A stretch of 12,721 nucleotides of DNA from JAPWJZ01 sp041287865. Lineage in GTDB: Bacteria; Pseudomonadota; Alphaproteobacteria; Micavibrionales; UBA2020. Of this stretch, positions 6,257 to 12,721 are shown piece by piece; position 1 is the first letter of the stretch, and each line of letters opens with the position of its first letter. Position numbers and translations under genes: made by a program. The notes under the pieces were generated by a model. That model did no database searches and was not told where the DNA came from. It was given only the letters and a program-made list of their open reading frames with translations. The stretch spans positions 1-12,721 of the forward strand of contig JBGGMV010000029.1 in the NCBI GenBank assembly GCA_041287865.1, given 5' to 3'.

Positions 6257-6286
6257 ATTATATGTAAATAGTTAACCCAAGTTTAA
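6257..6286 (-). promoter_or_regulatory. Promoter P2 with CtrA-type box, 281-aa gene
   Basis: On the minus strand TTAAAC (6286-6281), an 18-base spacer and TATAAT (6262-6257) form a promoter, with the full box TTAAACTTGGGTTAA (6286-6272) overlapping the -35. Layout and much of the sequence match P1, including TTAACTATTT between box and -10, and AATTAAA-GG downstream. It looks like a duplicated promoter. Confidence 0.65.
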
Positions 6287-6294
6287 AATTAGGA

Positions 6295-6315
6295 ACAAAG
6301 CCAGATAGTTTGGCT
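6295..6315 (-). terminator. Weak predicted terminator of the chagasin-like gene
   Basis: On the minus strand AGCCA (6315-6311), a 7-base loop and TGGCT (6303-6299) form a short hairpin followed by TTGTTCC. The stem is only 5 bp and not GC-rich, so the call is tentative. It lies between the gene's stop (6343) and P2. Confidence 0.3.
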
Positions 6316-6342
6316 CTACACGGCTGGAATCCATGGCTAAAA

Positions 6343-6654
6343 TTATTCGACGTTGACTTTGAAGGTGCGGCGCTGGGCGACAGAGGTCCGGTCCCAGGGG
6401 CGCAGCAGCTGCGCTTCGATTTCAATGGTACCGCTCTCGAGCGCCTGCATGACAGTGCGCTCCATACCGCCGCCGCCGATAACCATGGGGTTGCGGCTGA
6501 AAGGCTCCATATCCTTCTGCACCACCGCCGCGCTGCCCGCCTTGACGTTGAATTCCCACAGGTAGCCGGTGGAGGGATTCCCCTCCAGCTCGATAAGGAA
6601 GTAATCGCCCTTCCTCACGGAAATCTCGTTGAACGTATCTGTCAGCTTTTTCAT
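6343..6654 (-). CDS. Chagasin-family (I42) cysteine protease inhibitor
   Basis: A 103-residue protein with all three inhibitory loops of the chagasin/ICP family (PF09394): NPSTGY (26-31), the Gly-rich loop GGGG (60-63) in VIGGGGMERTV, and RPW (85-87). In the family these loops plug the active site of papain-type (C1) cysteine proteases. The length matches the bare domain of ~100-110 aa. The N-terminus (MKKLTDTFNEISVRKGDY) has no hydrophobic core, so there is no signal peptide and the protein should be cytosolic unless exported otherwise; many bacterial homologues are described as exported. The target may be a host, prey or self protease and is unknown. The gene is divergent from the response regulator and next to the unknown two-repeat protein gene. 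Confidence 0.9.
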   Translation of the reverse strand: MKKLTDTFNEISVRKGDYFLIELEGNPSTGYLWEFNVKAGSAAVVQKDMEPFSRNPMVIGGGGMERTVMQALESGTIEIEAQLLRPWDRTSVAQRRTFKVNVE

Positions 6655-6824
6655 GGTGATGCGTGTATATGCGATTTGGCCTGCAGGCGCAAGGGAGTGG
6701 TAAACAAATGGTTAACGAAATGCGCAGAACTTCTTAAACATCAGTTTGCTACGCTTGTTATATAGCGACTTTGATTCGAGCTTTGTAAATCGACTGTGTA
6801 TCTGTCTCAAGGAGGCAGGAAAAC
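6655..6824. promoter_or_regulatory. Divergent regulatory region, chagasin-like gene / response regulator
   Basis: These 170 bp hold both promoters. For the plus strand, TTAAAC (6734-6739), 18 bases and TTATAT (6758-6763) match the spacing of P1 and P2, and a degenerate box TTAA-N7-TTTG overlaps the -35. For the minus strand, TTGCGC, 17 bases and TATACA end about 14 bases before the ATG at 6654. A strong CtrA-type half-site, TTAACCAT with a weaker partner (TTAACCATTTGTTTA, 6715-6701), lies between. AAGGAGG at 6809-6815 is the ribosome site of the plus-strand gene. Confidence 0.45.
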
Positions 6825-7325
6825 ATGGGCTACAAGTTCAAAGATATTACGATCCTCGTCGTTGACAGCCAGCCAGCGCTGCTCGACCTTATCCGCGGCA
6901 TCCTGCAAATGTTCGGCTGCAAGAAAATCATCACCACCACGGCGCAGGACAAGGGGCTGGCGCTTTTCCATGAATACAAGCCCGACCTGCTGATCGTCGA
7001 CTGGGAACTGGCGAATTCAAGCGGCATCTCCTTCACCAAGGTCGTGCGCAACGACAAGGAGAACCCCTACGTGCCGATTATTTTCATGACCGCGCTCAGC
7101 TCGAAAGAGCGCGTCGCGCAAGCGCGGGATTCCGGCATCAACGAATTTCTGGCGAAACCCTTTACGGCAGACTCGCTCTACAAGCGCATCGAGGCCATCA
7201 CTGAAAAACCCCGCTACTTCGTGAAGACGGGGGATTTCACCGGGCCCAACAGGCGCCGCAGGAGCGAAGACAATTTTGACGGCCAAGACAGGCGGCAGCT
7301 TAATCCCAAGCAGCCCAAGGAGTAA
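6825..7325 (+). CDS. Single-domain response regulator (CheY-like) with Arg-rich tail
   Basis: A 166-residue receiver-domain protein without a DNA-binding output. The REC fold spans about 8-125: first acidic site D14 in LVVDSQ, phospho-acceptor D59 in LLIVDWEL, T89 in IFMTAL and K111 in LAKPF. Only one acidic residue is present where two are common (D14-S15), which may weaken Mg2+ binding. The tail (130-160) contains two G-x-x-RR elements, FTGPNRRRR (138-146) and FDGQDRR (151-157), a pattern I recall from alphaproteobacterial receiver proteins of unknown role. The ribosome site AAGGAGG is strong. The stop lies 3 bases before the next gene, so the two form an operon. The sensor kinase is not in the window. 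Confidence 0.9.
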   Translation: MGYKFKDITILVVDSQPALLDLIRGILQMFGCKKIITTTAQDKGLALFHEYKPDLLIVDWELANSSGISFTKVVRNDKENPYVPIIFMTALSSKERVAQARDSGINEFLAKPFTADSLYKRIEAITEKPRYFVKTGDFTGPNRRRRSEDNFDGQDRRQLNPKQPKE

Positions 7326-7328
7326 GCG

Positions 7329-7868
7329 ATGAGTATCGAGACGGATATCCTGAGAGAACAAAAAAGAATCCGCAACGCGGACTTCGTCAAGCCGCCGAAC
7401 GCATTGAAGCAAAAGCTGGGCGTCGGCGGCCTTGATCCTTCGGTCATCGAGAAAGCTGAAAAATTCATCGCCGAACACACCGTCGATTTCGGCATGCTGG
7501 GCGCGCAGCTGGTGCAGGCGCTCGGCGACGGCATGTCCACCGCCAAGGAAGGCGGACTGGCTGAGGAACCCGCGATCGAAGTCATCCTTTACCCCGCCGC
7601 CCAGCTGAAGGCGCAGGGCACGATGTTCCATTTCCCGCTGGTCACGCGCATCGCCGAAATATTGGTGTCTTTCCTTGAAAGGGTCGAGGCCACTAATGAC
7701 GATGTGTTCGATATCGTCGAGGCCCACAAAAGCGCCCTCACCTACGTATTGAGCAACAATCTCAGGGATGAAACCAGCGCGCATGGCCGCGCGCTGCAGA
7801 ATACCCTGCAGGAAGCCTGCCGCCGTTATTACAGATCAAGGCAGATGATGAACGAAGCGGGCGCCTGA
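7329..7868 (+). CDS. Helical partner of the response regulator, possibly degenerate Hpt-like
   Basis: A 179-residue, largely helical, soluble protein, co-transcribed with the receiver protein (AAGGAG site overlapping its stop, ATG 3 bases later). I do not recognise a named family. Residues 88-119 (YPAAQLKAQGTMFHFPLVTRIAEILVSFLE) are reminiscent of the Hpt core 'AH-x-LKG ... G ... L ... LE', but the position of the phospho-histidine holds alanine (A91) and the rest fits only loosely. If it is an Hpt-like bundle it would bind a receiver without phosphotransfer. H133 in EAHKSALTYV is the only other candidate. The C-terminus is basic and helical (CRRYYRSRQMM). Tight coupling to a CheY-like protein implies a regulatory, signalling role; this is inference. 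Confidence 0.7.
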   Translation: MSIETDILREQKRIRNADFVKPPNALKQKLGVGGLDPSVIEKAEKFIAEHTVDFGMLGAQLVQALGDGMSTAKEGGLAEEPAIEVILYPAAQLKAQGTMFHFPLVTRIAEILVSFLERVEATNDDVFDIVEAHKSALTYVLSNNLRDETSAHGRALQNTLQEACRRYYRSRQMMNEAGA

Positions 7869-7908
7869 CACCGCATAATTCACGCGTTTTTGCAGTGCAT
7901 CAGAGGCT

Positions 7909-7937
7909 TTGAAAACCGCTATTTGCCGTGCTAGTGT
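7909..7937 (+). promoter_or_regulatory. Predicted promoter of the glyQ-glyS-ppdK operon
   Basis: TTGAAA (7909-7914), a 17-base spacer and TAGTGT (7932-7937) lie 26 bases before the glyQ ATG. The -35 is close to consensus and the -10 weaker. No T-box or attenuator structure is apparent in the short leader. Confidence 0.4.
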
Positions 7938-7963
7938 CGTGCTCGTTAATCAAGGGTGTGACG

Positions 7964-8905
7964 ATGACGGCTAGCAAGGCATTAAGTTTCCAGAATCTTA
8001 TTCTGACTCTGCACCAGTTCTGGTCGGATCAAGGCTGCCTGATTTTGCAGCCGTATGACATGGAAGTGGGCGCCGGTACCTTCCACCCCGCCACGACGCT
8101 CCGCGCGCTCGGCCCCCAGCCGTGGAATGCGGCTTACGTCCAGCCCTCGCGCCGCCCGACCGACGGCCGCTATGGCGAGAACCCGAACCGGCTGCAGCAT
8201 TACTACCAGTACCAAGTGATCATGAAGCCTTCGCCCGAGAACATTCTCGAGCTGTATCTCGAGAGCCTGAAAAAGATCGGCATCGATTCAAAATACCACG
8301 ACATCCGCTTTGTCGAGGACGACTGGGAAAGCCCGACGCTGGGCGCTTGGGGCCTTGGCTGGGAAGTCTGGTGCGACGGCATGGAAGTGACGCAATTCAC
8401 CTACTTCCAGCAAGTCGGCGGCATTGAATGCAACCCTGTCTCCGCCGAAATCACCTACGGCCTTGAGCGCCTCGCCATGTACATCCAGAACGTGAACAAT
8501 GTTTACGATCTGGACTTCAACGACGTTCCTCCCAATAGCACGGCAAAACAATTTAAGTATGGCGATGTGTTCTTGCGCGCTGAGCAGGAATATTCAGCTC
8601 ATAACTTTGAATTCGCGAATACCGATATGCTGATGCAGCATTTCAAAGACGCGGAAGGCGAATGCAAATCACTGTTAAACGCACAATCAACACACCCCTC
8701 GAACAACGGGCGTAAAGGCTTAGCGCTTCCCGCCTACGACCAGTGCCTGAAAGCCAGCCATTTGTTTAACCTTATGGATGCGCGTGGCGCGATCTCGGTT
8801 GTGGAACGTCAGGCCTATATCGGCCGCGTCCGCAACCTAGCGAAAGGCTGCTGCGAGGCATGGCTCGGCGTCTATGGCGACGAGCAGAAGAAGGAGGCCG
8901 CGTAA
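7964..8905 (+). CDS. glyQ: Glycyl-tRNA synthetase alpha chain
   Basis: This is the catalytic chain of the bacterial alpha2beta2 class II glycyl-tRNA synthetase, which charges tRNA-Gly in the cytoplasm. It is 313 aa, near the usual ~300. Diagnostic stretches: FWSDQGCLILQPYDMEVGAG near the N-terminus, the class II motif region AYVQPSRRPTDGRYGENPNR, then HYYQYQVIMKPSPENI, EVWCDGMEVTQFTYFQQVGG, and the end region LPAYDQCLKASHLFNLMDARGAIS. The ATG at 7964 is chosen (AAGGG 7 bases upstream) over an in-frame ATG at 7928, which would add an atypical leader. A ~10-residue insertion (about AQSTHPSNNGRK) precedes LALPAYDQ compared with E. coli as I remember it. The region 8520-8720 is more AT-rich than the rest of the gene. 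glyS follows one base after the stop. Confidence 0.97.
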   Translation: MTASKALSFQNLILTLHQFWSDQGCLILQPYDMEVGAGTFHPATTLRALGPQPWNAAYVQPSRRPTDGRYGENPNRLQHYYQYQVIMKPSPENILELYLESLKKIGIDSKYHDIRFVEDDWESPTLGAWGLGWEVWCDGMEVTQFTYFQQVGGIECNPVSAEITYGLERLAMYIQNVNNVYDLDFNDVPPNSTAKQFKYGDVFLRAEQEYSAHNFEFANTDMLMQHFKDAEGECKSLLNAQSTHPSNNGRKGLALPAYDQCLKASHLFNLMDARGAISVVERQAYIGRVRNLAKGCCEAWLGVYGDEQKKEAA

Positions 8906-8906
8906 C

Positions 8907-11003
8907 ATGGCCGAGTTTCTGTTAGAACTTTTCTCCGAAGAAATCCCCGCCCGCATGCAAGTGAAGGGGGCTGATGACCTGAAAGACCTCGTCACCAAAG
9001 GCCTGACCGAAAAAGGCCTGACCTTCACCAAGGCCGAGGCACATTCGACGCCCCGCCGCATTACGCTGGTTGTCGACGGCCTGCCCGAACAGCAGCCCGA
9101 TACGCAAACCGACAAGCGCGGCCCGCGCACCGACGCCCCGCAGCAGGCGCTGGACGGGTTCCTGAAATCCATCAATCAAACGAACTTCGACAAGTGCGTG
9201 AAGGAAGAAAGCCCCAAGGGCACTTTCTGGTTCTATCGCGAAGCCGTGAAGGGCCAGCCCACGGGCAAGGTCCTGACCACCGTCACCGAAGACGCATTGA
9301 ACAAAATCGTCTGGCCTAAATCGATGCGCTGGAAGGCCAGCACGCGCCAGTGGGTGCGCCCGCTGCACAGCATCATCGCACTGTTCAAGGGCGAGGCTGT
9401 CGGCGTGAACTTCGCGCTGGGCGGCAACGAGAAACCGGTGACCGCCGGCAAATCGACGCAGGGCCACCGCTTCCTGTCCTCCGGCAAGATCGAAGTGTCG
9501 AATTTCGCCGATTATCAGGAAAAACTGAAAAAGGCGCATGTGCTGCTCTCGCGTGACGAGCGCAAGGCGATTATTTCGAAACAGTCGCAAGACCTCGCCA
9601 ATAAAGAAAACCTGAAGGTGCGCGAGGACGAGGCGCTGTTCGAGGAAATCGTCGGCCTTGTCGAATGGCCGGTACCGCTGGTGGGCACTTTCGAGAAAGA
9701 ATACCTCGACGTTCCGCAGGAAGTGCTTATTTCCACCATGCGCGGGAACCAAAAATACATTGCGCTGTTGGATGGCGCCGGGAAACTATCAAATAAGTTT
9801 ATCGTTATCGCAAACATGATTACAGAAGACGCAGGAAAACAGGTAGTTGCCGGGAACGAGAAGGTTCTCCGCGCCCGCTTGTCCGATGCCAAATTCTTCT
9901 GGGACCAGGACCGCCGCCAGAAGCTGGAAAGCCGTCTGCCTGCGCTGGAGCAGATTACGTTCCACCAGAAACTCGGCACGGTGCGCGACAAGGTTTCGCG
10001 CCTGCAGGCGCTCTCGCAAGGCATTGCCGAGCTGCTGGGATCTGACGGCAAGCTGGCCGCTCGCGCGGCGGAGCTGTGCAAGGCCGACCTGACATCGGGC
10101 GTCGTCTTCCAGTTTCCCGAGGTGCAGGGCACCATGGGCCGCTACTACGCGCTGCATGACAAGGAAAACCCCGCCGTCGCGCAGGCGATTGCGGAGCATT
10201 ACAAGCCCGCAGGCGCAGGCGACACCTGCCCCACCGCGCCGGTTTCCATCGCCGTTGCGCTGGCCGATAAAATCGACGCGCTGGTCGGCTTCTTCGCCAT
10301 CGATGAAAAGCCGACGGGATCGAAAGACCCCTTCGCGCTGCGCCGCGCAGCCCTTGGCGTGATCAGCATCATCCTTGAAAACAAGCTACGCGTGTCGCTG
10401 AACGCTTTGTTTGCGAAATCGTACCAGTTGTATGGCAGCAAGGTTAAAGGCCTGCGCCCCGAAGCTGAAGTGTCTAAAGACCTGATGCAGTTCTTCACCG
10501 AACGCCTGAAGGTCGCGCTGAAGGATCAGGGCGTGCGCCATGACCTGATCGACGCCGTGTTTGCGGTCAAGGCCGACGACGACCTGTCGCGTGTCGTGTC
10601 GCGCGTGAACGCGGTGCAGGACTTTATCAAGACCGAAGACGGCACCAACCTGCTGGCGGGTTACAAACGCGCCACGAATATTCTGCGCATCGAGGAAAAG
10701 AAAGATAACAAGACTTACTCGGGCAAGGATATCAAGGAAGCGCTGCTGGCCGAAGAGCAGGAGAAAAACCTGTTCAAGGCGCTGCATGCCTCGGGCGACA
10801 AGATCAAGGCCGACCTTGCCAAGGAAGATTTCAAGGCTGTTATGTCGGGCATGTCGGGCATCCGCAGCGCTGTCGACCAGTTCTTTGACAAAATTCTGGT
10901 GAATGCGCCGGATGCCAATCTGCGCGCGAACCGTCTCAGCATTCTCGCCAGCATCGCTGGCACGATGAACGAGGTCGCGGATTTTTCTAAACTGGAGGGT
11001 TAA
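8907..11003 (+). CDS. glyS: Glycyl-tRNA synthetase beta chain
   Basis: This 698-residue beta chain of the alpha2beta2 glycyl-tRNA synthetase recognises tRNA-Gly and is required with GlyQ for aminoacylation. The length is close to E. coli (~690). Landmarks: the N-terminal LLELFSEEIPARM; EEIVGLVEWPVPLVGTFEKE at about 245-265; STMRGNQKYIAL; NEKVLRARLSDAKFFWDQD at about 317-335; LTSGVVFQFPEVQGTMGRYYA in the HD-like domain; and GSKDPFALRRAALGVI at about 471-486. An all-helical anticodon-binding (DALR-type) C-terminus follows. The start ATG 8907 has AAGGAGG inside the end of glyQ; an in-frame ATG at 8874 would lie within glyQ. The ppdK ATG directly follows the stop, so translation is probably coupled along the operon. 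Confidence 0.97.
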   Translation: MAEFLLELFSEEIPARMQVKGADDLKDLVTKGLTEKGLTFTKAEAHSTPRRITLVVDGLPEQQPDTQTDKRGPRTDAPQQALDGFLKSINQTNFDKCVKEESPKGTFWFYREAVKGQPTGKVLTTVTEDALNKIVWPKSMRWKASTRQWVRPLHSIIALFKGEAVGVNFALGGNEKPVTAGKSTQGHRFLSSGKIEVSNFADYQEKLKKAHVLLSRDERKAIISKQSQDLANKENLKVREDEALFEEIVGLVEWPVPLVGTFEKEYLDVPQEVLISTMRGNQKYIALLDGAGKLSNKFIVIANMITEDAGKQVVAGNEKVLRARLSDAKFFWDQDRRQKLESRLPALEQITFHQKLGTVRDKVSRLQALSQGIAELLGSDGKLAARAAELCKADLTSGVVFQFPEVQGTMGRYYALHDKENPAVAQAIAEHYKPAGAGDTCPTAPVSIAVALADKIDALVGFFAIDEKPTGSKDPFALRRAALGVISIILENKLRVSLNALFAKSYQLYGSKVKGLRPEAEVSKDLMQFFTERLKVALKDQGVRHDLIDAVFAVKADDDLSRVVSRVNAVQDFIKTEDGTNLLAGYKRATNILRIEEKKDNKTYSGKDIKEALLAEEQEKNLFKALHASGDKIKADLAKEDFKAVMSGMSGIRSAVDQFFDKILVNAPDANLRANRLSILASIAGTMNEVADFSKLEG

Positions 11004-12721
11004 ATGACGGGGTCCAACGCAATGCTCAAGACGGAAATGCAACCGGCTGAAAAATGGGTATACAGCTTCGGCAAGGAGCTTTGCGAAGGCGACGCCACGA
11101 AGAAAAACCTTCTGGGCGGCAAGGGCGCGAACCTGGCCGAGATGAGCAAGATCGGCCTGCCGGTCCCCCCGGGCTTCGCCATGTCCACCGAAGTCTGCAC
11201 GCACTTCTACCGGAACAAGCAGACATATCCCGCCGGCATCGAGGAACAGGTCGACGCAGGCCTGAAGCAGCTGGAAAAAGAAATCGGCGTGCTGTTTGGC
11301 GACGTGAAGAAACCCCTCCTCCTCTCCGTCCGCTCCGGTGCGCGCGTTTCCATGCCGGGCATGATGGACACCATCTTGAACCTCGGCCTCAACGACGTGA
11401 CGGTGAAGGGCCTTGCGGCCTCGTCGGGCAATGATCGCTTTGCTTACGACTGCTACCGCCGCCTGATCCAGATGTATTCCGACGTTGTGCTGGGCGTCGA
11501 TCATGATCATTTCGAGGATATCCTCGACACCTTCAAGCGCCGCAACGGGTTCAGGCAGGATACCGACATAAAGGCCGAAGGCTGGATGGATATCGTCGAG
11601 CAATTCAAGGCGCTGGTAAAAAAAGAAACCGGCAAGCCTTTCCCGCAGGACCCGCGCGAACAATTGTGGGGCGCGATCGGCGCTGTGTTCAAGTCATGGA
11701 TGACGCCCCGTGCCGTCACCTACCGCCGCATCAATTCGATCCCCGAGGAATGGGGAACGGCTGTTGTCGTGCAGGCCGTGGTTTTCGGCAATATGGGCGA
11801 CGATTGCGGCACGGGCGTGGCCTTCACGCGCAACCCCTCGACCGGCGAAAACAAGTTCTATGGCGAATACCTGCTGAACGCGCAGGGCGAAGATGTGGTG
11901 GCCGGCATCCGCACGCCGCTCGAACTTGACGACATGAAGCGCACGATGCCGGAAGTCTACAAGCAACTCGACGATATCCGCCTGCAGCTGGAAAAACATT
12001 ACAAGGAAATGCAGGATATCGAATTCACCATCCAGAATAACAAACTCTACATGCTGCAAACCCGCACGGGCAAGCGCACGGCGGCGGCGGCGCTGAAAAT
12101 CGCTGTCGATATGGTGGCGGAAAAACTGATCACCAAGGAACAGGCGATCAAGCGCATCGCCCCCTCCTCGCTTGATCAGTTATTGCACCCGACGATTGAT
12201 ACGTCGGCAGCCAAGACAGTTTTGGCCAAGGGCCTGCCGGCATCGCCCGGCGCTGCGACGGGCGTTGTGTGCTTTGATTCCGACGATGCGGAAAAACTGG
12301 CGAAGGACGGGCAGAAAGTTATTCTCTGCCGCACCGAAACCAGCCCCGAAGACATCCACGGCATGCATGCCTCGGAAGGCATTCTCACGTCACGCGGCGG
12401 CATGACGAGCCACGCGGCCGTTGTCGCGCGCGGCATGGGTAAGCCCTGCGTTTCCGGCGCGGGCGATGTCGTTATCGACATGAAGACGCGCACCATGACC
12501 ATCAAGGGCAAGGTTCTGAAGGAAGGCGAGAAAATCACAGTCGACGGCTCGACCGGCGAAGTGCTACTGGGCGCGGTGCGCATGCTGCAGCCGTCACTGA
12601 CCGGCGATTTTGAAACGCTGATGACATGGGCAGACGACGTGCGCCGCATGAAGGTGCGCGCGAACGCCGAAACCGCGCTCGATGCCGAAACCGCGCGCAA
12701 ATTCGGCGCGGAAGGCATTGG
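11004..12721 (+). CDS. ppdK: Pyruvate phosphate dikinase, N-terminal part (runs off window)
   Basis: This enzyme interconverts pyruvate + ATP + Pi and PEP + AMP + PPi, linking glycolysis and gluconeogenesis. The window holds about 572 codons of a family member usually ~880-900 aa long. Visible parts: the Lys/Gly-rich nucleotide-binding start (LLGGKGANLAEMSKIGLPVPPGF); the ATP-grasp signature LLSVRSGARVSMPGMMDTIL; GNMGDDCGTGVAFTRNPSTGE; QTRTGKRTAAAALKIAVDM; and the phospho-histidine swivelling domain TSRGGMTSHAAVVARGMGKP with catalytic H470. The beginning of the C-terminal PEP/pyruvate TIM barrel (VRANAETALDAETARKFGAEGI) is reached before the edge. The ATG directly abuts the glyS TAA, with GGAGGG 4 bases before the ATG, so it belongs to the glyQS operon; the glyS-ppdK pairing is frequent in alphaproteobacteria. 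A regulatory RP (DUF299) gene is not in view. Confidence 0.97.
   Translation, partial: MTGSNAMLKTEMQPAEKWVYSFGKELCEGDATKKNLLGGKGANLAEMSKIGLPVPPGFAMSTEVCTHFYRNKQTYPAGIEEQVDAGLKQLEKEIGVLFGDVKKPLLLSVRSGARVSMPGMMDTILNLGLNDVTVKGLAASSGNDRFAYDCYRRLIQMYSDVVLGVDHDHFEDILDTFKRRNGFRQDTDIKAEGWMDIVEQFKALVKKETGKPFPQDPREQLWGAIGAVFKSWMTPRAVTYRRINSIPEEWGTAVVVQAVVFGNMGDDCGTGVAFTRNPSTGENKFYGEYLLNAQGEDVVAGIRTPLELDDMKRTMPEVYKQLDDIRLQLEKHYKEMQDIEFTIQNNKLYMLQTRTGKRTAAAALKIAVDMVAEKLITKEQAIKRIAPSSLDQLLHPTIDTSAAKTVLAKGLPASPGAATGVVCFDSDDAEKLAKDGQKVILCRTETSPEDIHGMHASEGILTSRGGMTSHAAVVARGMGKPCVSGAGDVVIDMKTRTMTIKGKVLKEGEKITVDGSTGEVLLGAVRMLQPSLTGDFETLMTWADDVRRMKVRANAETALDAETARKFGAEGI

Noticed and set aside
10386..11663. 425-codon minus-strand open frame across the glyS/ppdK junction
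   Set aside because: It lies antisense to two unmistakable genes with intact motifs and has no recognisable domain. Long antisense frames are expected in GC-rich coding DNA.

Overview
The window looks like chromosomal DNA from an alphaproteobacterium. The evidence is the gene content and order (ispB divergent from a DUF2007 gene and a TrmN6-type methyltransferase, then glyQ-glyS-ppdK), together with full TTAA-N7-TTAA boxes of the kind bound by the alphaproteobacterial cell-cycle regulator CtrA. I cannot fix the order or genus from sequence alone. No rRNA, tRNA or CRISPR array was seen, and there is no gene-free stretch over 300 bases.

Left block (1-2333, minus strand): a CPA2/Kef-type cation:proton antiporter cut by the window edge, a possible 50-codon ORF that fills the gap before it, and a long-chain polyprenyl diphosphate synthase (ispB). 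Next block (2391-3760, plus strand): DUF2007 protein, TrmN6-like methyltransferase and a small TPR protein, tightly packed as an operon and divergent from ispB.

Middle, accessory block (about 3767-6654, minus strand): a DUF559 (Vsr-like PD-(D/E)XK) nuclease gene framed by two inverted copies of a ~60-bp double-hairpin repeat. Then come three unrecognised small proteins, two of which (165 and 281 aa) are paralogues, each built on two copies of a D-x-L-G-N-x-x-E-V-x-G-R-type repeat. Their two transcription units share a near-duplicate promoter with a CtrA-type box overlapping the -35 region. A chagasin-family (I42) cysteine-protease inhibitor lacking a signal peptide completes this block.

Right block (plus strand): a CheY-like single-domain response regulator with an Arg-rich tail and a helical partner protein (6825-7868), then glyQ and glyS (the two chains of the alpha2beta2 glycyl-tRNA synthetase) and ppdK (pyruvate phosphate dikinase, truncated at the right edge), tightly spaced as one housekeeping operon.

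Most interesting overall: a small, apparently CtrA-controlled cassette of uncharacterised two-repeat proteins, and a nuclease gene packaged between inverted palindromic repeats. Both sit where alphaproteobacteria usually carry a simple run of housekeeping genes.
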